Source: RUG334 sp045599645 | GTDB taxonomy: Bacteria > Muiribacteriota > Ozemobacteria > Ozemobacterales > Ozemobacteraceae | Length of the DNA stretch: 64,000 bases | NCBI GenBank assembly: GCA_045599645.1 | Contig: JAZRWI010000058.1 | Span: forward strand, 1 to 64,000 | Direction of reading: 5' to 3' | Shown here: in pieces, positions 1 through 9,400 of the stretch | How the letters are laid out: each line of letters starts with the position of its first letter | Position numbering within the stretch: position 1 is the stretch's first letter | Notes under the pieces: model-generated | Database searches by the model: none | What the model was told of the DNA's origin: nothing | Seen by the model: only the letters and a program-made list of their open reading frames with translations | Program-made: the position numbers and the translations under genes

Positions 1-2
1 TG

Positions 3-1112
3 GTCATGGATTCTGACATCAGCGATAAAGTAAGCATGCGTGCAAGATGGAACGTTATTGACAGAGATAATTTCCGTGATAACTGGGACGGCAGAAACAA
101 GAACACCAGTGATGTTGATATTGCATATTTAAAGATCAAAGACGCTTTTGCTAAGGGCGGCGAACTCAAATTAGGCCGTGACTGGTTCAACCATGGTCAT
201 AACTTTGTTGTAAACTGCTGTATGGATGCTGTCAGCTACAATAAGCTCTGCGGCGACATAGACCTTACATTGAACTGCTTCTTCGAAAGAATGAACGACT
301 ATGATTACAAAAATGATTTTTATAACATAGTGAATGTCAACGCGGACTACAGCTATAAAAGCCATAAGCTTTATGCCGGCTTATACATGAATAGGAGAAC
401 CGACCAGATCAACGGGACAGACCGCATTAACTGCGATGATCTCAGAGTAGAATTCGGTTCCTCCGGCAATCTTACCAATAATAATGATAAGCTGACATAC
501 GACTTAGGCATCGTTTACAGCGATACGGAAAATACCGGAGCCATTGAAGATGCTGCCACCGGCAGACGAAGAGATGAAAGAGGCTGGTTGTATCATGCAG
601 CGCTGAATTACGATTCTCACAAAGAAATTACCGCAAAGCTGGCCTACACAATGGCTGACGATGGTTCTAACGCAAATCTTTATTGTAACAATGGCAGATT
701 TATTGCAACCAGCCGCAATGACATGACACGCTGGGAAAATGGCTCAGAAACTATTTTTGAAGACTTCTCCTGGTATTCTTACTGGGGCATTGGCACAAAC
801 TTCAAGAACCTTTCTGACCTGAAGTTTCAGGTTGGCTATACTCCGAAGAATGCTCAGAAGCACAGCTTCAGACTTGCCTATGACAAAGTAAAAAGCGATG
901 AGGACTATATCAACTTCTTAGGTACATTCCGCTGGAATATGTGGCAGAAGGTTGATTTTCAGATGTTCACATTTGAATATATCTACAAACTCGGTGAAAA
1001 TACCCGCCTGAGAATGGTATATGCTTCAACAGACGAAGACAGTATTAATCATTTCGGCAAAGAAGTAAACAATCAGAGATACTTCACCACCGAAATCTAC
1101 ACCCGCTTCTGA
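3..1112 (+). CDS. Outer-membrane porin-like beta-barrel, C-terminal part
   Basis: The frame is open from the first base of the window, so the true start lies upstream and the Met at position 6 is probably internal. The visible 370 residues consist of alternating short amphipathic strands rich in Tyr, Asn and Asp (for example around residues 90-130 and 260-330) and end in YTRF. A terminal Phe is the usual signature of a BAM-assembled outer-membrane barrel. A segment near residue 50 with the pattern GGELKLGRDWFNHGH resembles porin-like proteins that carry an N-terminal S-layer homology domain, but that domain would be outside the window. The role is inferred as a channel or structural barrel and the substrate is unknown. 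REP hairpins follow the stop codon directly. Confidence 0.6.
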   Translation, partial: VMDSDISDKVSMRARWNVIDRDNFRDNWDGRNKNTSDVDIAYLKIKDAFAKGGELKLGRDWFNHGHNFVVNCCMDAVSYNKLCGDIDLTLNCFFERMNDYDYKNDFYNIVNVNADYSYKSHKLYAGLYMNRRTDQINGTDRINCDDLRVEFGSSGNLTNNNDKLTYDLGIVYSDTENTGAIEDAATGRRRDERGWLYHAALNYDSHKEITAKLAYTMADDGSNANLYCNNGRFIATSRNDMTRWENGSETIFEDFSWYSYWGIGTNFKNLSDLKFQVGYTPKNAQKHSFRLAYDKVKSDEDYINFLGTFRWNMWQKVDFQMFTFEYIYKLGENTRLRMVYASTDEDSINHFGKEVNNQRYFTTEIYTRF

Positions 1113-1118
1113 AGACCC

Positions 1119-1353
1119 CTGAAGGGAGTCGCCCCAGCGAGGCCTTCTTCCGCTGATAAGGGGGAGAAGGTGGCACGCGCAGCGTGACGGATGAGGCAGC
1201 CTGAAGGGATTCGCCCCCGCGAGGCCTTCCTCCATGTGGGGGAAGGTGGCAGTGCAAAGCACTGACGGATGAGGCAGCCTGAAGGGATTCGCCCCAGCGA
1301 GGCCTTCCTCCATGTGGGGGAAGGTGGCAGTGCAAAGCACTGACGGATGAGGG
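1119..1353. repeat. Three tandem copies of a ~79-bp double-hairpin REP-like repeat
   Basis: Copies lie at about 1119-1198, 1199-1277 and 1278-1353. Each has a C-rich/G-rich hairpin (CCTTCCTCC...GGGGGAAGG) followed by a second short hairpin. The second stem is CACGC/GCGTG in copy 1 and CAGTGC/GCACTG in copies 2 and 3. The first stem also changes on both sides (CCTTCTTCC with GGGGGAGAAGG in copy 1). A fourth copy lies at 41446-41515. The open frames crossing this block are products of the repeat and not genes. Confidence 0.85.
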
Positions 1354-1398
1354 AGACCTGCCAGGCAAGTATAAGATTTTTACAAGAAAGGTAAAACC

Positions 1399-4383
1399 AT
1401 GAAAAAGTATTTATCATTATTTATATTTTTAATAGCAGTAGTCGCACTGGTTGTAACCGGCTGTGGCGGAACCCACGGCTATGGCACCGATGCCGCAGGT
1501 GAACCATTGAATGCAGTGGAACGCACCGTCGCAGACGGCAAAGTTTCTGCCGAAATCGGCGGTTTCAAATTTGATTTTGCTGAAGGCAACATGAAGGATG
1601 GTATCGTGGTTACCCTCAGACAGCTTGAAGCCACAGAACCTTCAAAGGAAGCTGAGCTTGTTGGTTCATCATATATCTATGACCTGAAGGCTGTTCTCAA
1701 GAAGAGTGGCGCACTTGAAAGCGATGTAACAGTAATAACACTTGAAAAAGCAGCCAATATCACTATTCAGAATGATATTCCCGGTGCAGATTCCTATATG
1801 CTTGCCATGAAGAACGAAGGTGATACTGACTGGAGTTATTCTCTTATCAATGAAGACAATGAAACTAATCCTCTTTTTGTAGCTTCTGCCAGATTATCAT
1901 CTGCCCTCGCAAGTCTTCCTGAATTTAAAATCAGGACCTATAATGTGAACAGACAGTTCCGGCTCTTTGCCTACAAAGCAACTGAAGAATCAAAAAAGAC
2001 TATTATAGCTTCTGCTAAATTAGCCACTAATGAACAGGAAATCAAAGTTGCCAAGGGTTCTATTTTCAATGAAGACCTTCCGGTTGAACTTAAGCTGGCC
2101 GGAGTTAATTCCGATTCACTTACAGCCGCTGATTTCAAAGTAAAGATTCATTATCAGAGTGATAGCGTTACTTCACAAAATATCCCGATTGATGGCAGTG
2201 CCGCCACATACGAACATTCTGCCAATGGTGCAGGCAGCGGTAATAAATACGCAAATACAATTTCTTTCAAACCTTTGCAGACTAATTTCTCTAATTCTGC
2301 CGGAATTATTTCAATAAAGTTTCTTATCAATCTTAAAGGCTTCAGTCCGTTAGAATTTGCAGAAAGCTTCACCGTTGAAGTAATAAACGCCAGCGACAAA
2401 GCTCTGCCTTTCTCTTATGCAGACAACTGCAGGCTGACTCTGAAGGAAGCTTCAGACCCGGAAACCCAATATTTAACAGTTGTTTCAACAGATCCTGCTG
2501 CTGATGCAACAGATGTTGCAGTTGATAAGAGCATTGTAATTACTTTCAGCAATCCCGTAACAGTAGAAGCTTATCTTTCACCCGGTTGTCTGTTCGACGC
2601 TGAAAGCAATTCTGTAGACTGTAATCATCAGCTTGATTCTACAGGTACTATCCTGACTCTTACACTCAAGAGCCCATTAGAAAATAACCACAAGTATAAT
2701 GTGAATATCAGTAAGGATAGCCTGTATGCAGCCGCTGATAGAGAGATTAAACTAAAAGAAGACATTAAATTCTCTTTCACTACTGTAGCCAAAAGCGAAC
2801 CTTCAATAACAGAATTAACAGTTGTTTCAACAGATCCTTCTGCTGATGCAACAGATGTTGCTGTCGACAAGAGCATTGTAATTACTTTCAGCACTCCTGT
2901 AACAGTAGAGGATTATATCTCATCTAGTCTGTTCGACGCTGAAAGCAATTTGGTTGAATGTGATTATATGCTTGATTCTACAGCTACAATCCTGACTCTT
3001 ACTCCCAAGAGCCCATTAAAAAATAACCACAATTACAAATTGAATGTTAGTAAGTCTAGCCTGTATGCAACCGCTGATAGAGCGATTAAACTAAAAGAAG
3101 ACATTAAATTCTCTTTCACTACTGTAGCAGAAAGTAAATATACGCTGACAGTTTTAAAGGGAACCGGTATTGCAACTGCTTCTGAAGGCGGAAGCTACAG
3201 TGCCGGTGAAGTAATCACTCTTGAATGTGCTCCTGAAGCAGGCTATCAGTTTGTTTCATGGACAAGTGATGAAGTTATAGTTAGTGAAGACAATAAATTT
3301 ACAATGCCCGCTAAGGATGTGACTGTCACTGCAAATGCCAGTGTCATAGCTTACGAATTCAGATATGATGGTCTTGACGGTGCAACCCTTGGTGACGGAG
3401 TTACCAACCCTGAATCTTACGATATCACATCAGCAACCATAACCCTGAACAATCCGACAAAGACAGATTATGCTTTCATAGGTTGGACAGGCACAGGTAT
3501 TGAAGAAGGTACAGCCTCTATGACCGTAACTATCCCGCAGGGTTCAATGGGTGACAGAAACTATGTAGCAAGTTGGGCACCTGCTGTTTTGACTTTTAAC
3601 TTATCAGATACAGTAACCTTAGAGATGAGACGCTGTCCTGCCGGCACTTTTGTCAGACAAAAAGCTACGGTGGAAGGTCTTGAAGAATACGGGGGAGACG
3701 GTTTAGAAGTGACCATCAGCAAAGACTTCTATATGGGCACTTACGAGGTCACAAACGCTCAGTATGTGGCAATAATGGGTGGTCCCAGCCCGTCGTCAAG
3801 TATAGGTGAAAAATTCACCGGCGACAAGCAGCCTGTCGTGAATGTAATCTGGAATGATATCACGGCTGATTCAACAGGCTTTATCGCAAAGATGAACAGC
3901 AAGTTTGCATCTCAGCTGCCCTACGGTTATAAGTTTGCACTGCCTACAGAAGCCCAGTGGGAATATGCCTGCCGTGCAGGGACAGAAACCGACCTGAACA
4001 ATAATAAGAATATTGAGAATGGTTATAGTCCTGATGACAACACCAATGAAGTTGCCTGGTATTGGTATAACTGGGGTGAATCGTATGAAAGTACCCATGA
4101 TGTAGGAGGTAAGTCTCCTAACTCATTCGGTCTGTATGATATGCACGGCAATGTCTGGGAATGGTGCGCAGACTGGTTTAGTGATTATGATGGTTCAAAT
4201 CTGAAAGACCCCACAGGGCCTGCAGAGCCTGATCGTTACTATAACTTTTTGCGCGTTTTGCGCGGCGGCAGCTGGTACTACGACCCGTCTAACTGCGCTT
4301 CGTGGTTTCGCTATTTCAACAGCCCCGACAGTGAATGTGGCAGCGACTGTGGCTTCCGCCTCGCTCTTGTAAAGGTAGAGTGA
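1399..4383 (+). CDS. Large lipoprotein with Ig-like, InlB-like repeats and C-terminal FGE/SUMF1-type domain
   Basis: The N-terminus is a lipoprotein signal with lipobox VTGC (Cys22), preceded by the RBS AAGAAAGG. Domain order by eye: an unrecognised region 25-345; two Big_5-like bacterial Ig domains at about 355-460 and 465-570, near-identical to each other (STDPxADATDVAVDKSIVITF); a divergent InlB B-repeat at about 575-645 (GYQFVSW); a second InlB-like repeat at about 650-730 (AFIGWTG); then a formylglycine-generating-enzyme/sulfatase-modifying (SUMF1) domain at about 735-990. That domain shows MGTYEVTNAQY, LPTEAQWEYACRAG, YDMHGNVWEWCADW, RGGSWYY and a GFRLAL ending. In this context it is probably a ligand-binding C-lectin fold on a surface lipoprotein rather than an oxidase. 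The last ~35 codons are more GC-rich than the rest and look hypervariable (see separate entry). Confidence 0.85.
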   Translation: MKKYLSLFIFLIAVVALVVTGCGGTHGYGTDAAGEPLNAVERTVADGKVSAEIGGFKFDFAEGNMKDGIVVTLRQLEATEPSKEAELVGSSYIYDLKAVLKKSGALESDVTVITLEKAANITIQNDIPGADSYMLAMKNEGDTDWSYSLINEDNETNPLFVASARLSSALASLPEFKIRTYNVNRQFRLFAYKATEESKKTIIASAKLATNEQEIKVAKGSIFNEDLPVELKLAGVNSDSLTAADFKVKIHYQSDSVTSQNIPIDGSAATYEHSANGAGSGNKYANTISFKPLQTNFSNSAGIISIKFLINLKGFSPLEFAESFTVEVINASDKALPFSYADNCRLTLKEASDPETQYLTVVSTDPAADATDVAVDKSIVITFSNPVTVEAYLSPGCLFDAESNSVDCNHQLDSTGTILTLTLKSPLENNHKYNVNISKDSLYAAADREIKLKEDIKFSFTTVAKSEPSITELTVVSTDPSADATDVAVDKSIVITFSTPVTVEDYISSSLFDAESNLVECDYMLDSTATILTLTPKSPLKNNHNYKLNVSKSSLYATADRAIKLKEDIKFSFTTVAESKYTLTVLKGTGIATASEGGSYSAGEVITLECAPEAGYQFVSWTSDEVIVSEDNKFTMPAKDVTVTANASVIAYEFRYDGLDGATLGDGVTNPESYDITSATITLNNPTKTDYAFIGWTGTGIEEGTASMTVTIPQGSMGDRNYVASWAPAVLTFNLSDTVTLEMRRCPAGTFVRQKATVEGLEEYGGDGLEVTISKDFYMGTYEVTNAQYVAIMGGPSPSSSIGEKFTGDKQPVVNVIWNDITADSTGFIAKMNSKFASQLPYGYKFALPTEAQWEYACRAGTETDLNNNKNIENGYSPDDNTNEVAWYWYNWGESYESTHDVGGKSPNSFGLYDMHGNVWEWCADWFSDYDGSNLKDPTGPAEPDRYYNFLRVLRGGSWYYDPSNCASWFRYFNSPDSECGSDCGFRLALVKVE
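4262..4368 (+). other. Candidate diversity-generating-retroelement variable region in the FGE domain
   Basis: The segment runs from the RGGSW motif to GFRLAL at the extreme 3' end of the lipoprotein gene, where DGR variable regions sit in C-lectin-fold targets. Many codons are ones obtained by changing A in AAC or AAT: TAC TAC GAC, TCT AAC, AGC, GGC, GAC, AGT, TGT. The invariant frame (Arg-Gly-Gly-Ser-Trp, Pro-Asp, Gly-Phe-Arg) is typical. No reverse transcriptase or template repeat was found in the window, so this is a resemblance only. Confidence 0.35.
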
Positions 4384-4419
4384 GAAGCTAATAAAATAAC
4401 CGGTATTTGAATAAAATTT

Positions 4420-4463
4420 CCCTCTTGTTGTGTTTAATACGCATCAAGAGGGATTCCTTTTTT
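4420..4463 (+). terminator. Rho-independent terminator
   Basis: Stem CCCTCTTG (4420-4427) pairs with CAAGAGGG (4445-4452) and is followed by a T-run. It lies between the lipoprotein gene and the convergent minus-strand gene. Confidence 0.75.
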
Positions 4464-4493
4464 ATTTCTTACGAATATCGAAAATTTATTAAA

Positions 4494-5384
4494 TCAGACC
4501 AGCACCTTCCACCAACCTTTTTTATCTGAACCAACACGTTCAATATACTTATTGTCTTTCAAGAATTTTATCTTTCTATAAACAGTTATCTTGGAAACTC
4601 CAATATCTCTAACCAGTTGGTCATGAGTAATGTTGTAATTATCCCGCATAGCGTCAATTATCAATTTACTTACAGAGTCAAGTAATCTTTCTTCCTGATG
4701 TTTTTTGCCTTTATCAGATACTGGCACATCATTATCAACTCTTTCAAAAGGTATTGTTACAACAATATAGTTTTTCTTAAAATCATAAGCATTTTTACCA
4801 TAAATCTTAATGATTTTGGGAACTCCACGACCAGAACGTTCACTTATATGTAACTGCAAAAATATAGTTGCTAATTCCTCATTCACAGGTTTTGAAACAC
4901 CTTTGAAAAAATCCTCCTTAGTTTGCTCAGCCGGCATACCGCCTCTGGATAAAATTTCTATTCTATCAGAAAAGACGCTGATCATTGGTGCATTACTATC
5001 CATCCAATCATTATGAACATATGCATTAATAACAGCTTCACGAAAAGCGTCCTGGTTAAAAAGCATTACTTCTTTTCTTTCAACAGTTCTGTTTCTCTCA
5101 TCAGCCTGGGGAATGTTCAGCACATCGCCAAAATCTAATAATTTGTTCAAGGCTATTAACAAACATGTGTTACCAAATTCCCTGATGGAATAGAGTCTAG
5201 AAGTTTTGTCTTTTCCAGCAAAAATTGATACACGCATTGAAATCCGGTTGTTATCTGCTAGCAATTCTGCTAACTTGTTATAATCTCCGTCTTCATTTAC
5301 ATCTTCATCAAGATAACATAATGCATATGGAAAAACTAGCACTAATTCTATATTATTTAAATTTACATCTTCATTATGTTTCAC
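4494..5384 (-). pseudogene. N-terminally truncated AlbA/Schlafen-type ATP-binding transcriptional regulator
   Basis: The product (296 aa) resembles the C-terminal two thirds of the family annotated as ATP-dependent DNA helicase RecG-related or putative transcriptional regulator. A HATPase_c_4-like region at about 95-215 shows REAVINAYVHNDW, EILSRGGMP and RSGRGVPKI. A C-terminal winged helix lies at about 225-290 (THDQLVRDIGVSKITVYRKIKFL). Family members normally begin with an AlbA_2 (AAA_4) domain of roughly 130 residues, which is missing. The only available start is a GTG with a TAA stop directly upstream in frame and no Shine-Dalgarno. Beyond the 5' end lies a repeat-filled gap, so a decayed or repeat-interrupted gene is the simplest reading. 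A shortened functional version cannot be excluded. Confidence 0.6.
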
Positions 5385-5530
5385 TTAAGAAGATGTAAAT
5401 TTTACAATAATCTTCAATTACTCATTAATCAAATCAATTTTTCGCGTCTAAGCATTAACTACGGCAAGCGTTCCCGCAAGCACACCTGTAAAATAGAGAA
5501 AGCTTCAATGTAAAAATAAATACGTGGAAG

Positions 5531-5930
5531 CAACGGATAACAGGATGAGGGCGGATAGAACAGCCAAGCAGCCGAGATTTTTAGCCTCGGTATTAGTGAG
5601 TCTGTGGTTTACCAGACCAAGTTTGTGCTTTACGAAGCTTTGCTGATTGTTGCAACGGATAACAGGATGGGGGCGGATAGAACAGCCAAGCAGCCGAGAT
5701 TTATAGCCTCGGTATTAGTGAGTCTGTAGTTTGCCAGACCAAGTTTGTGCTTTACGAAAGTTTGCTGATTGTTGCAACGGATAACAGGATGGGGGCGGAT
5801 AGAAACAGCCAAGCAGCCGAGATTTTTAGCCTCGGTATTAGTGAGTCTGTGGTTTGCCAGACCAAGTTTGTGCTTTACGAAAGTTTGCTGATTGTTGCAA
5901 CGGATAACAGGATGGGAGCGGATGAGGGCA
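5531..5930. repeat. 122-bp direct tandem repeat, about 3.3 copies
   Basis: Copies start with CAACGGATAACAGGAT at 5531, 5653, 5775 and 5898 (the last is partial), with spacing of 122, 122 and 123 bp and only a few substitutions. Each copy contains the small hairpin CCGAG...CTCGG and a GTCTG...CAGAC hairpin. A diverged inverted relative lies at 18361-18456. No cas genes or variable spacers are present, and no conserved protein is encoded. Confidence 0.9.
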
Positions 5931-5967
5931 GAGGAATAATGAATTAGCCTGCGGCTGTGAATTTACA

Positions 5968-6085
5968 CTCGATGCGATAGCATCACATCGAACAGCTTGC
6001 TGTCATCGAGCCTTCAGGCACATCGAACACTTTTAGTGTCATCTAATCTTTATCGATGATATCTCGATGGCACAGCTTAGCACCG
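5968..6085. repeat. Array of micro-hairpins with constant CATCGA linker
   Basis: Short hairpins with different stems follow one another, separated by (A)CATCGA: GATGC/GCATC, ACAG/CTGT, GCCT/AGGC and ACAC/GTGT, then a degenerate tail with ATCGAT and GCACAGCTTAGC. The loops are 3-6 nt. The linker is conserved while the stems vary but still pair. This is part of the 1029-bp gap between 5385 and 6413, which holds no recognisable gene. Confidence 0.6.
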
Positions 6086-6120
6086 ACTCGGTCAAAGCAG
6101 TAGAAAAACTAAACAAATAA

Positions 6121-6151
6121 TTATGCATTATGCATTATGAATTATGAATTT
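6121..6151. repeat. Heptamer array TTATGCA/TTATGAA
   Basis: Four consecutive 7-bp units (TTATGCA twice, TTATGAA twice) followed by TTT. A shorter copy with the same ending lies at 6351-6374, so the two bracket the CCCTTCTAG hairpin array. Confidence 0.75.
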
Positions 6152-6182
6152 GATTGGGCAGTGAGTTGGTTCGGCGAAGCAG

Positions 6183-6293
6183 AAACCTTCTAAAAGCGTC
6201 AGCTAAACAATTCCCTTCTAGCAGTTGTGCTGCGCCCTTCTAGGCCAAAGGCCGCCCTTCTAGCGTAAGCGCCCTCCAGCGAAGCGGCCCTGA
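6183..6293. repeat. Array of micro-hairpins with constant CCCTTCTAG linker
   Basis: The linker (C)CCTTCTAG recurs at about 11-19 bp intervals. Between copies are tiny inverted repeats with different sequence: CAG...CTG, GCC...GGC and GCG...CGC, then a CCCTCCAG variant with CGAAGCG. The design is the same as at 5968-6085 but with unrelated linker and stems. Confidence 0.6.
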
Positions 6294-6350
6294 ATCATAA
6301 AAATTGTATAAAATCACACTTCTACCCACCGCATCTATAAAAGATAAAAA

Positions 6351-6374
6351 TTATGCATTATGAATTATGAATTT
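6351..6374. repeat. Heptamer array TTATGCA/TTATGAA, second copy
   Basis: Three 7-bp units in the same orientation as 6121-6151, ending in TTTT just upstream of the dnaE promoter. Confidence 0.7.
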
Positions 6375-6398
6375 TAATCTTTAATTATTGGCTAATTT

Positions 6399-6407
6399 TG
6401 GTATAAT
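6399..6407 (+). promoter_or_regulatory. Extended -10 promoter abutting dnaE start
   Basis: TGGTATAAT gives a TGn-extended perfect TATAAT hexamer at 6402-6407. The dnaE ATG starts 7 nt after it, so a transcript from this promoter would start at or next to the start codon. No good -35 is visible at the correct spacing, which suits an extended -10 element. AAGG lies only 2-3 nt before ATG, too close to be a normal ribosome binding site. Confidence 0.5.
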
Positions 6408-6413
6408 AAGGTC

Positions 6414-9400
6414 ATGCCATTTTCTAACTTCGTACACTTGCATGTTCATAGCCATTATAGCTTGCTTGACGGTGCTTGCTCCGTTAAGTCTATTGTTGAC
6501 GCTGCAAAACGGTTTAACATGCCGGCTGTCTGTATTACAGACCACGGCAACATGTATGCAGCCATTGAGCTTTATCACGAAGCTATGAAAAAGGGCTTGA
6601 AGCCAATTATGGGCTTTGAAGCTTATATTACTGCAGGTTCCAGATTAGATAAAACAAGAGAAAGTCTGGCCAAGTGGCCCACACACCACCTTGTTCTTCT
6701 TGCAAAGGATCAGACAGGCTATAAAAACCTGTTGAAGCTTACTTCTGTAGGGCATACTGAAGGTTTTTATTATAAGCCTCGTATTGACCACGAAATCCTT
6801 GAAAAGCATTCTGAAGGCCTTATTGCTTTAAGTGCTTGTCTTGCGGGGGAAATTCCTTGCGAATTACTGAAGGATGACCGTGAAAGCGCAAAGAAGATAC
6901 TCAAATATTATCAGGGTGTTTTTGGTAAAGAAAATTTCTACGTAGAAATTCAGAATCATGGAATTCCTGAACAGCTCAAAATTTTGCGCCCATTGGTAGA
7001 AATAGCAAGAGAATGTGATGCTCCATTAGTATGCACAAACGACAGCCATTATGTTAATCCGGAAGACTGGGAAACTCAGGATGCTTTGCTGTGCATGTCT
7101 ACAGGTAAAACTCTTGATGACCCAGACCGATTCCGTTTCCAGACTAAGGAATTTTATTATAAATCTCCTCAGGAAATGGCAGCTCTTTTCGGTGAATGGC
7201 CTGATTCCCTTGAAAATACTGTAAAAATTGCAGACAGATGCAACGTTTCTATTAAGTTCGGTGAATCAATTTTGCCAGTCTGCCCGGTTCCAGAAGGATA
7301 TACAGACGAAAGCTACGTTAGAGAAATATGCTATCGCGGCTTAAAGGAAAACTACGGTGAAAATCCTTCCCAGGAAGCTATTGACCGTCTTGAATTCGAA
7401 CTTGAAACGATTAAGAAGATGGGGTATTTTGCATACTTCCTCATTGTTTGGGAATTCATTAACTGGGCGAGAGAGCAGGGGATTCCTGTCGGACCAGGCC
7501 GTGGTTCAGCAGCAGGCGCTATTGTTGCCTACTGTATGCATATAACTGATATCGACCCGATTAAGTATGACTTACTTTTCGAAAGATTCTTGAACCCGGA
7601 ACGTATCAGTATGCCCGATATTGACGTTGACTTCAGTGATGACGGGCGTCCAAACGTTATAGAACATTGTCAGCAGTTGTATGGCAAAGCAAGGGTTTCT
7701 CAGATTATAACCTTTAACTACATGCTGGCCAAGAACGCTATCAGAGGCGTTGGCCGAATTATGGGCATGCCGGTTGGCGATGTAGGTAAGATTGCTAAGC
7801 TTGTTCCAGAAAAGCCTGGCACTCACCTTAAATCATGCCTTACTGAAGTTCCAGAATTGAAGGCTTTAGCTGAATCAGGAACAGAAGAAGAAAAGAAGCT
7901 TCTTAGACTTGCTTCTGCCGTTGATGGTCTGGCAAGCCATACTGGTGTCCATGCCTGTGGTATCATTATTTCCGCAATGGATCTGGAAGAAGTTTCTCCT
8001 GTTACAAAGGACCCGAATGCCAAGGAAGGCGAATTCAACCTTGTTGTTTCACAGTATGAAAAACATGCAGTAGAAGACATCGGTTTGCTGAAGATGGACT
8101 TTCTGGGGCTCAAGACTCTTACTGTTCTTCTTAATGCTTTCAGAAACGTTCAGGAAACCCACTCAGATCCGAAATACGAATGGGAACTTAAGGTTCTCCA
8201 GAAATTCCTGGATTTGCGTGAAAAGGTTGATCCTAATAATCCTCCTGACCCGAAGATGGTTATGAAGATTGCTGAAGCTGCCAAACCTCTTTTATCCTTT
8301 GATGACAAGGGTGTTTACGAACTGCTTCAGAAGGGCTTGACATTAGGCGTATTCCAGCTTGAATCTACTGGTATGCGTGGCTTGCTCAAGCGACTGCTGC
8401 CATCTGAATTTACTGATATCATCGCTCTTTTGGCTATGTACCGACCAGGGCCTCTTAAATCTGGTATGGTTGATGACTTTGTTGAAAGAAAACATGGCCG
8501 TGCGGAATTAGCTTATCCACATCCTTTACTTGAACCAGTTCTTAAGGATACATACGGTGTTTATCTGTATCAGGAACAGGTTATGCTCACTTCTCGTGTT
8601 CTTGCAGGCTTTACTAAAGGTCAGGCCGACGCTTTGCGTAAAGCAATGGGTAAGAAAATCAAAGAGAAGATGATTGAAATGGGCGAAAAGTTTGTTAAGG
8701 GCTCCATTGAACGTGGTGTAGACCCGAAGCTTGCCCAGGATATCTTCGATAAGATGGCCGGTTTTGCAGAATACGGCTTCAATAAATCCCATTCTGCTGC
8801 TTATGCTGTTGTAACCTATAGAACAGCTTACATGAAGGCTCATTATCCCGCTGAATTCATGGCTTCTTGTTTGACATCTGAAACAGATGATACAGACAAG
8901 ATTGCTGAATATGTAGACGAATGCCGTGCACTTGGCTTTGAAGTTTTACCGCCCGACGTCAATCATTCTTTTGGTCAGTTCAAGGTTGAAGGTAAGAATA
9001 TCAGATATGGTCTTGCCGCTTTGAAGGGTGTTGGCATGGGCCCGGTTGAAGCAATAGAAAAAGCTCGTAGCAAAGGTGGTCCATTCAAGGATTTGGGTGA
9101 CTTCCTGCAGAGAATGGATTCAGACCAGATCAACAGCCGTGTTCTTGACGCACTTGTTAAATCCGGTGCTTTTGATTGCTTCGGTTTGAAGAAGAGCCAG
9201 CTCCTGCAGATGTGTGAAGACGGTCTTAAACAGAATCAAAGCCAGAGAAAATCAAAGAACAGCGGTCAGGCTACTTTCTTTGACTTGCTTGGCGACCAGG
9301 CTGAAGGCATGGGGAATATTGAAATCAAGGTTCCAAAGCTTCCCGAACTTTCCGACAAAGAGCTGCTGCTCGGTGAAAAGGAAGTATTCGGTTTCTACCT

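Noticed and set aside
1026..1417. Three overlapping minus-strand frames of about 100 codons
   Set aside because: They arise from the three REP copies read in different frames, show repeated peptide blocks and overlap two real genes' ends.
5531..5930. Regularly spaced direct repeats as a possible CRISPR array
   Set aside because: The entire 122-bp unit is conserved, so there are no unique spacers, and no cas gene is nearby.
5630..5947. Short frames on both strands within the tandem repeat
   Set aside because: Their peptides simply repeat with the 122-bp unit and have no ribosome binding site.
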